Source: Agelaius tricolor (taxonomy: Eukaryota; Chordata; Aves; Passeriformes; Icteridae). From it: 64,000 bases of DNA. The notes under the pieces are model-generated. The model saw nothing but the letters and a program-made list of their open reading frames with translations. It did no database searches and was not told the DNA's origin. Below, in pieces: positions 11,196-23,700 of the stretch. The DNA lies in contig JALJCS010000022.1 of the NCBI GenBank assembly GCA_023055355.1, positions 8,479,001-8,543,000 on the forward strand, written 5' to 3'. Position numbers and translations under genes: made by a program. Numbering within the stretch: the first letter of the stretch is position 1; every line of letters begins with the position of its first letter.

Positions 11196-14100
11196 CAGCA
11201 ATTTGAAGTTTGTACACATCCTGGCTGATCCCTTGCCCCCTGCCTGCAGTATCCCCATAATCTCGCACAGCAGACAGGCCATTGCGTATGATCACTAATG
11301 CAGCAGGCACACAGAGATGTAGATTTGTATCAAAGCTGTGCTTTCAGAGCCCAGGAGAAAAAAAAAAAAGCTGGCCCCAGGAAAAAAACAGATTGTATTT
11401 TGCACGTGCTGCTTAAAATGACAGTTTTAGAAAACGTCTTTAGTAAGACAAAATCAGAAACACAGGTATCAGCATTATAAAGGCAGAATGGCCTAGGTCA
11501 ATTAGAAATGTATTTTGGACATGTAATAATATTTATTCTGATGTTTTTCCTCTCTTTATTACAGACTGAAAATCAAATCTTGATTTGGAGAATTTGTCAT
11601 TTTTTTCTGAGTTTTTATGAGTTGAGTAACTGTCCCCTCTAGTTCCTGCTTCCAACACCAGGTCCATAACACAGTTCCCTGTTTCCGAAGGTCTCCTCCA
11701 CTATGATTACATCATCTTATGTAAAATAGTGTAGTTTTCACCATTTTTTGCAAGTATTGTAAATCTAATAAGTCAGAAAATCTTCTGACAATTTTTGTTC
11801 TGCCTTCCCTGAAAAACAGTGTGGGAATTATACAGATTTTCAGCCATCACCCCTGTGCTATATGCTAAAGCAGTTTCCATATCAGATCCATGGGTAGCAA
11901 TCTATATGGTGGTTACTTTCTTGTAGCCTTTTGTGAATGCATTGAAAAGACTCTACTCTTCTTCCACTTATATAATCTGTGATGTATTACTGGATGTTAT
12001 TACCTTCAACAGTGTCATGCTCCTAACTCATATTATTTCTATTCTCCTGCATGTAATTAACTAGACATCATTCTTCCATATTTGCCTACATCTTAAAATT
12101 ACGCTTTGTCTTACATTTTCTCGCAATTCCTCTGGCTAACTTAGTCTTTTAATTAATATTTCTTCATAATAATAATGTTTCAGCTAAGCTTGGAATAAAT
12201 CTATGGCTTTGAAGAGCTACACGTGTACAATTTGAATTAGGTTTCAGATCTGAACTTTACAGGTGATGTACACTGGGTTACTGAATCCTGAAAATTTGCA
12301 TTTGTGTTTCAATTTATAGCTCACCTTAATTTCTTTATAATGTATATATTAGGCACTTGCTGTTTCTTTACAGAATTATCTGGAACTGAAGAAAAGGAGG
12401 ATGTGTTCGTTTGAAGCTGGACATAGATCTTGAAAATGTAAACCATGTACTGCTTCCTAATCTTGTGCTACAAAGATTCTGCCACTTGGAATAACATTGA
12501 ATGTAATACAGAGTACACTGGGTGGTTTTGGTAACACACTGTTTGCAGAAGGTCCAGGAATTCTGTCCTCAGGTGCCCAAACCTCTGTATTTTTGACCAC
12601 AAAGGACCTGTATTGGGCTTTTTGGAACCTGATTTGAACCTAACATGACAAGTGCTTTACTTTCAAGATGTTGTTTCAGCCTCCAACACTCGCTTTGCTT
12701 TTAGCTTCTGTCTGCAAAAAAATTGTTTTCACTCCTCAGTATTTTGATATAGGAAAGATTGGAACGACATAAGGAGAGTCTGCCATAAAAATCATTGCTT
12801 TTTCTTTTTGTTAGCATCACATCTGTTTGTTTCCTCCCATTGCTACTAATGCTTGCCACTAGACAGCCAGGGAGATTTGTTCAAGTAAGCATGTAATCAC
12901 GTCCTCTAAGAAGTGGTGAACCAGATTACCACAAGGCGTGCAAATGTTTGACAGATTATTACTAGCTGTGTGCTTGCTCACAGGAGTCAGGCCAAGCTCT
13001 TCCCTCCCCTGTGCTGGGGGTTTTAAATACTGGCTGAATTTGGGTCTGACTGTACAGGCTCCCCACAATGGCAGTGCGGTGATATGTGGTGGTCTCTCCA
13101 CCTGAATTCAAGCATCCAATGGCCTGAATGTCTGCCTGGAATGGGAGCAGCTGGGATTTTGTGGTTTGTGTTCATCCTTCTACCAGTGCTATCCTTCAGG
13201 GTGTCATTGTCAAAGTAGAGCATACTTCTCAACCTCAAACAGTGTGAGTCTTGTGGAAAAAAAAAAAAATCAAGCAGCGTGATATGTGAAATTCTCATTG
13301 AATTAATGGGCTTCTTTGATTTTTTGCCCAAGAGAATACAAAAATCAAAAAAATTTTAAGCCAAAAAAATCTGGTGTCTCCTGGGTAAAATGTGAGAGTT
13401 GAGAAGTATGACATAAGCATTAGTAGCCTTTGTGCCTCTTGATAGCTCTGCTGAATCTCCCAAGACTCTAAAAGTTGATTTGTCAGCTTAACATTAGCTT
13501 CAGCCTTAGCTGCAGCAGTAGCTGTTGTTTCACCTTTATCAGCAGAAATGGTACAGCTACTGGAGGGACTGATGTGGTAAATCTTTTTGTGACACCATTT
13601 TGTTTTTGCCACTATCTCTAATTGGTTTGCTCGTGCACTCTGCATCCCTAGCTAGATAGGCTGAAAGCTTCATCACACTTTAATTAGAAAAGAGCTATTT
13701 TAAAGTTACAGAGTTGACTAATTTTATTCATCAAGTCTCTAAGGGTCACATTTTCAAACTGGACCACTAAAAATGCCATTGGTGATATTTTGCAGAGGCT
13801 GAATCCACAATACTGCATTATAAGCATCACAATTTGACGCATTCACAAAAATTAATGAAGGTCTGCAGCTACAAGCAAAACACAGTGGATTTTGTGTATA
13901 AAAAAATAACTGACAGCTTCAATCTATTTGACCAAGTCTGGATGCCCAATATTGAGTGGTTGGGTTTAAAGTCACTTTGGCATGACTCCCTCTTTCTTCT
14001 TTTTTCTTCTATTTCCCAGTCACATTAACTGAAATTAATATATCAGTTTGCAAAATAAGGCAAATAACCATACTAGAAGTACATGCAGCCTCAGGAGGAT

Positions 14101-17100
14101 CCAGACAATTTCTAGGACAGTCTTGGAATAGCTGATGAAAAGTTCAAAGTGAACTTTCTGAATGTCCACATCCTCATCTCTGAGCCAGGGTGTGGGAGAG
14201 GCAAAGATCAGGGTGATCACCTGAGCTGAACCACACACTCTGTGCAGGGAAATCTTGCATTGTCCTGCAGTGACTTGTGGCAGTACAGAACAGTCACTGC
14301 AATCTCTCACCTGCAAATCCCTCCCTGGCTTCATTGCAGTCAGAAACGTTTCTTACTACAGCAGTTGTTCATTGTTCTGAAGATATTATACCTTCAGACA
14401 GTCTCCAGGACAGCCTCTATGTGAGAAGGGATTTCAGTCTGGTCAAGCATATTGGGATTTTTATTGTTCTGGGCCTGTTCCTTCTGTGTTTAGCTTATTT
14501 CTTTCTGCCAGATAAAATCCATTTCTGTTATACAATCCAGTACCATTGTGGCTCAGGAGGGATCTTTAGCTTGGTACTCCAGATAGGTGGTAGGTCACAA
14601 ACAGCCACATCACAAATGAAAAACACACCTTGCTTATGCAGGTGTGCTGAATGTTTTCTTCATGGTGCATTTTTCTTCTATCAGGTAGATAATATAGTAG
14701 ATATTATCAGGTAGATATATGGATATATAATAAAGCTAAAATGGCTAGCCTATAATCCAGTTTTGAAGAATAAAGCCAGTCAGCCCAAGGCTGGTGGAAG
14801 GTGTTGGTAGTAGGGAGCCACTGCTGACATGCTGGAAACAGTGAGAGTTCTGTGACCTACCTGCAACAAGGGGAGGCAGCTCTTTATTAATTCTTTTGTG
14901 TTTGTGTAGAACTGCAACATCAAATTGCCCTTTGATTTCTAAAGCCTTCAATTTGTTTGTTGCTCTGGTACAAAGAAATTTCTTAAGCAACAGTTAACAT
15001 AATCTCTTTTCCTTATTATGGTTTTAGATGTTATCTCAGTATCTTTCTTCATGTACAACGATAGAGAGAGTGAAGCAAGAAATCTATCCTCACTTGATAA
15101 TCATCAGAGAGGGATTCACCTTGATTAAATGCAGTTATGCTACATCATATTTCTCATCTCTCACTGCAAGGCTTTGTGTTAACAGAATATGGAGCTTCAT
15201 GATGTATTCAAGCAACCTGGATGGCACTTACTGCTTTTTGTTTCTTTGTTTAGTTGCTGTGAGGGTCTGTCTGCTTTTTTCTCTAAAAGCCCGAATTCCT
15301 GCCTGTATTTTTTCCCTCCCTGTCCCTAATTTTCCCAAATGTGAAGCCCAGGAGAAAGTATTTTGCAAAGTACAGCTGAATGTGCATTTTTGCTGTGTCC
15401 TGTTATGCTAAAGTGTTTGTTATGTGCACAGAAAAAGATCTGCAGTTTATAGTAAGGTAGAGTTTGTGTACACTTCCAAAGTGATTCTGATGCTATGTGC
15501 TGAAACACTGAAATTTTGTGACAAAATTTCATCTTTTGCTCTCATTTTAAATGTGCAGTGCAGGTGGATATGTGCTGTTGCTTCTCTTTTCCTTCCTTTC
15601 ATACTGTTCTATCTATTTATGGTGGGCAGCAAAATGAAAATTGGATGGTCATTGGAAACACTGCCATGCTGACATGGCTTTGCACCTTCTTGCCATCCAG
15701 CCACCTGCAAACCAATTTGATCTCTAGATCAAAGTTTGTGCATGTGGGTGGAGGAACTGGCTGAAAACAGAAATATCTACCATGCTTAAGTTTTGATGTA
15801 TCTTGGTTCATTATGTCACACAGATTTTTTCAGTTTAATATAAATAATATAATAGAAATAATCTAAAAATTTCATTTTAGTTTATTAGACCAAACAGGTG
15901 TTTTCTATGGTGTAGTTTGAACTGGTTTTCTTCACAATACACTGCAGGGACTCATGGGAAGCATAATTCAGATGTTTTCAATTAATCAGTTTCAGTTTCA
16001 TTTTAAAACAAAAGCAAACCCCAAACCCCCTCCCATTATTCAAAGGGAGTTCCTGCCTGACTATATTCAGATATATTCAGATTTTATGAGAAAATCATAA
16101 TATTTTGATTCCTATGACAAAAGCACTATTTTTCCTGGAAACAGAATTTTGTAAAAAATTCTCACCCAGCTGTAGTGAGATACTTTCATGATTACAGCCT
16201 TGCAGAGAGAGTGAAACATGAATGGCAGTTGTTTCTCCTAGAATCTTTTCCAGTGTCCTCTACATCTATATCCTGCTGTGTATTTAGGTTTTTTCATTTT
16301 CTTCTGAGTTTAGGGCTCTTCCTTTGTGTCCTTCTTCTTTCAGGAAGTTTTATGCAATGAGAAGGTTGGGCTGCCAGGAAAGTCAGCCTGGAGAGCACTA
16401 ATATGTCATGCACACAGCTCCTTTAATAAACATGTGGTTATTTCATATCTGAAAGGTGAGGAAAATGCTTCTCTTTGGGACCTACTTGGAAGAGGCAAAC
16501 AAGTCTGTGACAGGACACTTCTGTCTGCCAAAAAGCCAGCTGTAGTGAAGGTTTGGATGATGCTCAAAGGAAAATCAAAACCAAAACAGGATTACACAGA
16601 CCTTCCCAGCCTCTGAAATGGGTTTGATCTCTACATCACAAAATGCAGGCTTCTCTGTTTCTTCTGTGAAGACCTCTATGGGACACCTTCCTCACTGATT
16701 CTGGAACCTAACTAGTGTTGGGCCATGGCAATGTACCACTTAAAACTCAATTATTTTGAAAAAAATCTGAATTAATCAATAAACAGAAGGCCTCAGGTGA
16801 ACCTCTTATTTATTCTGTGTGTGTAGGACTTTTATTTCACTCACTGAGATCTACTTACAGCAGGTAATGAAAGTATCTTTAATTGGTTAGAAGAAAGTGG
16901 TGTTCAGTTTGCTGGGGTTGAGGGCTGACTAGATTGGCTTGAAGCTCACACTGTTTAGATTTTTGTGGACCGTAAAGATAGGATACAAATTAGCTTAATT
17001 TATTTTACCAACCTCTCAGAACCAAGGTATTGGTGTAGGGGAACAGGCACCAAAATTTTCATTATAGCTGATATAAAAGTATGCCTTTCAGTAATCAGTC

Positions 17101-17596
17101 CTGTGAATTTCATGTTGGATGTCTTGGGTTCTACCTCCAGCATGTTCCAATGTCCTCAAATTAAATGCCAAAGTAATCAAAGGTAGTAAAGCCATTTAGA
17201 AACCTAAACATCTTAAAAAATCTAGGTCCTGGTGTCTTAAATGAGAATGCTTTATAAATGTAGCTGCCAAATATTATCCTAAGAGAAAAGGAAGTTTGGA
17301 ATCTGAGATTCATGTGCTTTCAGAAATAAGTGTCACCACAGCCACTACAGCACCAGTACCTGGGGCTGCTGTCTGCTCCCATTTCCAGCACAGCAATGGT
17401 CCAGGGCTCCTGGACTTCCATCACTGAGCCATGGCAGGTGTATGGCAGCACACAGGACACTGATGGGGTGCTCTTCTCAAGGTACATTTACAGGTTTCTA
17501 GTATTGCTGATAGAAGGATTAAAATGAATTTTGAATAGTTTGTTATGGTTTGTGTTTTTTTGGTCATGTACACTTGGTACACTATTAAACTTGCAG
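11196..17596. other. Non-coding DNA, no gene or clear repeat
   Basis: AT-rich sequence with moderate patches. The longest open runs are about 116 codons on the minus strand (13295-13645), 145 on plus (14277-14714) and 127 on plus (15028-15411). None has a recognisable domain, start context or splice context, and their residue content shifts with local base composition. A cluster of GTAGATA-like units near 14686-14722 is low-complexity. I see no LTR, tRNA or recent CR1 copy here. Confidence 0.5.
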
Positions 17597-17640
17597 GTGT
17601 GTATGTGTGTATATATATGCATACATGCATAGATGCATAT
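17597..17640. repeat. Mixed (TG)n(TA)n(TGCA)n simple repeat
   Basis: GTGTGTATGTGTGTATATATATGC passes into ATACATGCAT-type units. It is an alternating purine-pyrimidine tract of about 44 bases. Confidence 0.75.
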
Positions 17641-18814
17641 TTACCTTCTATTAAATACTTGAGACATGCCTGATATGGAAATTGTGGCAATGTGTATCAA
17701 ACACTGAAATTTCTGAAGATTAAATTGAGTAAATGATAACAAAAGTCTTTGAAAAATAGCAATGTCTTGCATTTCTTTCATACACCTTTGCTGTCCTGGG
17801 TTATATTCATAGAGTGGGACTTGAAGCCTCCACCCTTGTATGGCTAAACAATATTTTCTGTTTTTCCTTTCAACTACAGTTTTCCTTACACACCCTGGAG
17901 AAATAGTATATATGAAACAAATTAGGAATGGAGGGGAAAAAGCTATCTTAAAAATTTTCTTGCTAATTAAATTTAGTCTTTTGTATCAGAGTCAGACCAA
18001 GAGCCTTTTGAATATCAACAACACATCTTGAACTGGTTCTAATTTCCACTGAAATTATCATCTGGATCTGTAGAAACACTCTGACTGGATCTGGCCAAGT
18101 GTTGTTGCTGTGGTTTCCTATACTGGAGCATTCCCTCTCTGCAGGCAGGGCAGCACCTTCTATTCCAATGGCAGCAGCATGATCAGAAAGCAATCCATAT
18201 TGTGGGTGACATGTGAAACACAGCTCTACATAATGTATTTGGATAACCATTGATTTCTGAGTTTTGCAGATAATTCTTCACTAAAATTCTGTAACTGGAA
18301 AAAAATTTCTTCTCCTGCATGACAGAAAAAAGACAAGTTTTTTTTTAGCAGAAAAAGAATTTGTATTAGGCTCTGATTTTTGTATTTTGTAAATACAACT
18401 GCATCTGCTTAAGAAAGAAATATTAGCAATTTTTATCCATAATCAAAATGCTAAAAAAATATTTTTTCTCATCCTGTCTTTTAGCTTTCTTTGAAGTCAC
18501 AATATTAAACCTCCTTAAAAATATTTATGTGTATTTAGTTAACAAAAGCTCCTGTAAGTTGAATCCATGCTGGCAAAAGGTTCAGGTAAGCTCTCTATAT
18601 AAGCTTACAGACAATTGTGTAAATCTTCAGCCATTAAAGAGAAAGGAGAAAAAAGCCATCCTCATTACACTGCTGTCATTTACTCTTCATCTCCTGTCCT
18701 CTTTAGCAGCATTAAGATGGGATGTAAATTTGCCAGTTAATGCTGTTAGAAAATGGATGGTTCAAGAAGGGCAGGAATTAGAGATCAGTATTAGGTGCAG
18801 ATAAGCTCCTTTTC

Positions 18815-18915
18815 CTCCGCAGTGGCGGCTGTTTAACATTCATGGGAAAATCATCATCAAACAGCGTTATCACAGCTCTGTTGATGGCTGAGGAACTTCA
18901 TCACTATGATAATTT
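18815..18915. promoter_or_regulatory. Candidate regulatory segment (CpG-retaining)
   Basis: A short block of balanced composition with CTCCGCAGTGGCGG and AACAGCGTTATCAC, interrupting AT-rich flanks and ending in a T10-type run. Three CpGs within about 50 bases is unusual for this window. TCATGGGAAAATCATCATC followed by repeated ATCA cores resembles conserved non-coding DNA in texture. No conservation data were available. Confidence 0.18.
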
Positions 18916-19381
18916 TTTTTTTTATAGCTGTGAGCCAAAAAGCTCCCTTTTATTTCTGCTGTCTATAACTGCGATAGAAGCTTGTTTGTATGGGTAGGGT
19001 ATTGCAAACTCTTAGCTCTTCAGCCAGGTTTGATTTCTTTCCACCATCGCTCCCCCACTCAACCCCTTGTGTACGTTGCACTAAACAGTAATGCTGATAA
19101 AAAATATGAAAAAAAAAAAAGAGTGTTCAAACAATCCTTCAAAGAATAACTGATATTTTTATGATCAGTAATTCAAAGTTCGACAAGTGATGCCATTCTG
19201 TAATGAAACTGTCATCCATTTTGTGGTGAGGTAAAGGTAGAAGCTATAAGGCTATAAAGCAAACATCCAGGGATGAAGTGGATAGCTGATGCCATGTGAA
19301 CCTGACCACGAGGTGCTTCAAGGATCACAACATGGCTAAGAGCTACTTTGTTTTGCTTTTTTCATCTTCGGGTGAAAAGGT

Positions 19382-19963
19382 TCATAGCCTGTTACATCTT
19401 TTTATGCCCTCCAACCCAAGAAAGGGACTGTACTTATCTGTATTTTCTTGAATTTCTTTTAACTTAAAGTTAGGAGAGTTCATCTGTAGGTGTTTTGTCA
19501 CAGCATGCAGTGTCCAATTTTAAACTCATCGGATTTCCGTAAGGACTCACCTCTAAATGGTGTTTCTACCCCATGCTCAGCCATCTTTGAATGTATGTGA
19601 GATGTAGATCATGTTTCTTTGCCTCATACTTGTGAGGAGTGAAGATACACAGGTCCAGACTGTATGCATTCTTCCAGGGGAGATAAGGTGCTATTCAAGG
19701 AAATTTTTTAATTTATTAAGGTTCTCAGCTAGCGCTTCGTTGCAGCTTTGACCTAATTTTTTGTAGTTTATCTGCTCTAAATGATATTCCTCATTTTGAA
19801 TATAGCTGGAAAACATTGTGCTAAACAGCAATTTTGTAGCCTCCACAGCACCACCTGATAATTTTGATATTTCCACTTTGAATTCAGTATTGATTTGATT
19901 ACTTAGGTTATTTACTTTTGACACAAGCTCATTCCTTGTCTTTTCCTGAGCAGGGAATTCCAA
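19382..19963 (-). pseudogene. Possible decayed coding sequence, unidentified
   Basis: The minus strand has a 90-codon open segment (19963 down to a TAG at 19691). It begins with TTG rather than ATG and has a TGA immediately upstream. Its product would be a hydrophilic, helix-forming chain rich in Glu, Lys, Asn and Leu, ending in NKLKNFLE. Three further open pieces follow downstream on the same strand, each in a different frame: 19658-19566 (30 residues, ending IQRWLSMG), 19587-19498 (29 residues, including RKSDEFKIG) and 19489-19382 (35 residues, including SPNFKLKEIQEN). Staggered, hydrophilic, protein-like pieces with frameshifts between them fit a dead retrocopy or lost exon. I do not recognise the family. 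There is no poly(A) tract or flanking duplication, and chance openness in AT-rich DNA is a real alternative. Confidence 0.3.
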
Positions 19964-20191
19964 TCATGACATGTTGTGCTGAATTATGTTTGGAGTTTAG
20001 AGATAAGGACTTTTGTCTGCTCGAGACTCTGCTTAGGCCACTAAACTCATTTCCCATAGGAAGAGGGCTTGAATCCAGTCAGGAACCTAAAGGTGAAAGG
20101 CCAATGCTTTATAATTTAAATATTTCCATATAAACATAAGTTTAAAGTACTTATTGTGTGGTTGGGGGAATAGTAGAGTTATTTTGAGTGA

Positions 20192-20756
20192 AATTTAAAG
20201 GAACTACAGAAGGGGACCAAGAGACTCCCAAGGCTGCTGACTTCCAAAGATCCCAGTTGCCTCCAGGATGACACCTTGGCTCTGGAAAAGGCTGCCAGGC
20301 TCCTCCTCAGCTTGACTGGCATCACTGGGAATGGTGCCAGGAGAGCCTTCCTGGGCTGCTGCCCTGCTCTCCCCAGTGCTGTCACCAAGCTGCTGCCAGA
20401 GCAGGGGCTTGAGGAGACCAAAGTCTTCATTTGCTGAGCTTCAGATCAAGGGAGCTCTCAGCCATGGCCAGAATGGGGTGGTGCTCCCAACTCTTGTTAT
20501 AATCCTGCATGAAATCATTGTCCTCAGTGATTCAACCCTTCTCCATGGCAAAACAAGGATGTACCTAAATAAAAAGGCATTCTTGTCCAGATGGCTGCTG
20601 GGTGAGAAGCTGCCAGCTCCTGTGGGAATCCAGCTGAGGCAGCTGTACTCTTGCTGTGTAACAGCCTCAGAGACTGAAGATGGGTTGAATTTTTCTTCAG
20701 ACAGAAAGTTTGCTTCTTCTTCTGAGCTTCTGAAAGAAATAGTCACAGTATAACCA
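20192..20756 (+). other. GC-richer patch open in overlapping plus frames
   Basis: One plus frame is open from 20192 to a TGA at 20437 (81 codons) and includes ALEKAARLLLSLTG, a leucine-rich helix-like stretch. A second plus frame takes over at 20331 and runs to 20753 (140 codons from its ATG); the overlap would need a single frame change. The minus strand is also open at 20441-20746. A CTACAG at 20204-20209 could be a splice acceptor but lacks a pyrimidine tract. Base composition alone reduces stops here. Alternatives are a broken retrocopy or a chance patch; no family is recognised. Confidence 0.2.
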
Positions 20757-23700
20757 AGATTTTTTTTCAGGAACCATCAAAGGCTTTTGAAAAAGTGGAG
20801 GACTTGTGATGTTTGGATTTGAGGGGGTTAGTTTGTTTCAGTAGGGTAGTAATAAATATTACAATCATTAGTAATAATTATTATAGAAAAGTCCAATATT
20901 CTTCTCCTTCTTAATTCTTGCTTTTCTAAGCAGGTAAGCCCACCTAGTTTCATCAGCAAGTAGAAGAAATTATTTTTTAATTTTTGGACTCCTGAACTAG
21001 ATGAGAATTTGTATTGCAGTAGCTGTACAATTTCTTCTCTGTGTTCAAAGGGGAGGAAGCTTGTGTTTCCATAACGTTGACCTTAAGATACTGTAGCACT
21101 ATTACAATGACCTTTGAATGTTTTCTTGCCTTTTCCAAACTGCATGAAGCCTCTGAAATGTGCAAACATATTGGGGTGTTTCTGTATTGCTCCAGGTTGG
21201 CTTTATGACCCATTTAAATATCCTGGGCTATATTCACTTTTTCCTAGAACAGCATAGTTTCTTGTATGGTTCATTTTAAAATAACTTGACTGAAAAAAAA
21301 AAGAATGCCTTGGGTTCACAAGAACAAAAGACAATGATTGTAATTTGCCTCTGCCCTTTAGCAAAGCAATCAGCAATTTTCTAGTATTTTACAGTCATCC
21401 ATCTAGTTATCTGTTCATCTTGTAATACCCTTACTTTTTCTTGGAAATGTTCAAATTTGTTAACCTTTTAGTAACTGGCAACCACTAAAATGCTGTACTA
21501 TATTAATGAAGAGGAAACTTGTCTGTGCAAATCTTTGTGTGCTAATTTATTGGTTTGCTCCCCTTTTTTATAGGCAAAAATTGCCCAAATATTGGCAACT
21601 GCTACCTTGGCTTCCACCTGGGCAGGGTGGTAGGAAGGTGCATTATTCCCATTAACAAGGATCTTTCACAGCAGTGCAAGCAGGCCCAAGGCAGTTGGTG
21701 TTGGCTCACTGGATCCCACTGGAATGTGGAAAACATGGGAGGATCTTTGGTTGAGGCAAGGCTGAGTGCAACTCATGTATTGATTTTGTTTTGATTACTT
21801 AAGGATTCTTTCTCAAGCAATAATAGAGAGCATATTTATCTGAATCCATATAAATCGACTTGTATATCATTGGTAAAAAAGGCATTTTTTTTAAATTACA
21901 ATTCATCATTCAATGTTTTCTGAAGTATCATGCAAAGATATCTGATCAGATATCTGCATGACCTAACTCACATATTAACAGCAAAGCACCTCCATCAGCA
22001 CAGTGCTCAGCTGGCTGAAGAGCCCTGGGCAAGCTCAGGATTGCAAGGTTGTGCAGACATAACCAAGGCTCACCCTTGATATCTGGGGAAATATCTGGGA
22101 AAAGGAAGGTGCTTTGAGCCTCAGCTGTTTGTTCCCACATACTGCAAACCCACTGACTGCTCTCGGCTGAGTCCTGAAAATTTGCAGTGCAGATTGAAAA
22201 ATGGGCCAGACTGCATCAGGAAGATTGATTTGAATAAGGCTGAGCTCCTAGTTATAAAAATTATAAAACTAGGCACAGATGAGATGGTTGTAGAGGACAG
22301 AACCATAAGAACTTGGGGTTGGATAGTTAGAAAATACAATAATATTTCCATCCACTCTTGGATGGAAGCAGTAGGACTGTTTTGAATAAGAACATTCTGA
22401 GTACTGACCACAAAAGGCAACAACTCATCTGCATTCCAGAAAGGTGAACCCAATCAAATTATCTTCAAATTTCAAATCTTTCATTGATTATTTTCTTATT
22501 CTCTGCCCAGGTGATCTGCTCAGACACTTTTCTGGGCAGCAGTTTCTAGAGTCAAAGCTCACCTGAGCCCAGTGATGGTATTTAGGGATTCTCTCCAGAA
22601 CTGTGAGTCTCTTATTGCTCCAGTCCTTTTCCAGACATGGAGACCTTCCTCCAGGCATGATTCTTTATCAGAGGAGTTTACATTTACTAATCTCTGTGGC
22701 TAGAATTCCTGCTGCAGCCTGTGGACTGGTGTGTGTTTGTTCTTGCTTCACTTAGGCACTGGAGCTGGAAAGATGCAAACAAGGAATTGCACAGCACTGC
22801 TGAGCTCTGTGCTCTGACACCTCTGCTACCTCAGCCCCTGTATTCTGCAGGGGCAGGAACCCTGTGTCATCTCCTCTCAGTGGCTTCTGTATGTACCAGG
22901 ACAACCAGAAACTAAGCAAATTTTGGACATTTATCTGTAACCTTTAATAATTTGCTATGCATATCCACTCATTCCTTTGTTATATTATCAATATTCTGCA
23001 GTGCTACTGGTTTTAATAAGAAGCCTTTTCACTGGTTTTCTTTGTTCTAGTCATCTAATCTCCTAATGGAAGTTTCTAATTAAATTCCTACAGCCATTTT
23101 CAAACTGTGTTTTGAATAACAAAGTCTTGCAAATGCTCAAAGTGTATCTCTTCCCCTGGCTTGGATGCTCTACCTTCCAAACAGCTGTGGAGAAGTGATG
23201 CAGGTCATTGTGGAGAAATGTTGCTGAGAACCTCTCTCAGCTGAATGAGAGGAATGAAAGTAAACATTTCCTATACAGGAAATAATGCAGAAGGTCTAAA
23301 AAATGTCTTCTAGAGTCTCACTCACAGTTTTAATGAATTTTGAACTGATGAGGAAGAAACACCAGGTATTAATGAAGCAATAAGCACTTTCCTGGTGGAC
23401 CTGGTGCTTCACAGGAGCTGAGAAACCAGGATCACCAGTGAAATTTATTACTTCTCTATCTAAAAACCTCTCATTTGGGTTGAACTTTATGCACTGGGTG
23501 CAGCTAAGGGTTGCATTACTGTCATTCATATCTCATCAGCATTCTTCAGCTACTTCTGCAGCAGAAAGGAGAAAAGTGGAAAGAAAAAGAAATGTCAGAA
23601 TCAGCTCATAAATATGGTGATTATGATAAATATGAAAGACTGTGTTTGTCTAATTGATCCTTCTTTTATTAATGCCAGGAAATATTGCTACTGGCATGTG

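Noticed and set aside
13295..13645. 116-codon minus-strand frame with an alanine/glutamate-rich helix-like part
   Set aside because: Only about 40 residues look protein-like, the rest is T/A-run translation, and no adjacent broken frames support a decayed gene.
14277..14714. 145-codon plus-strand open frame with a hydrophobic middle
   Set aside because: The hydrophobic part comes from a T-rich stretch; there is no family match and the tail runs into a low-complexity GTAGATA tract.
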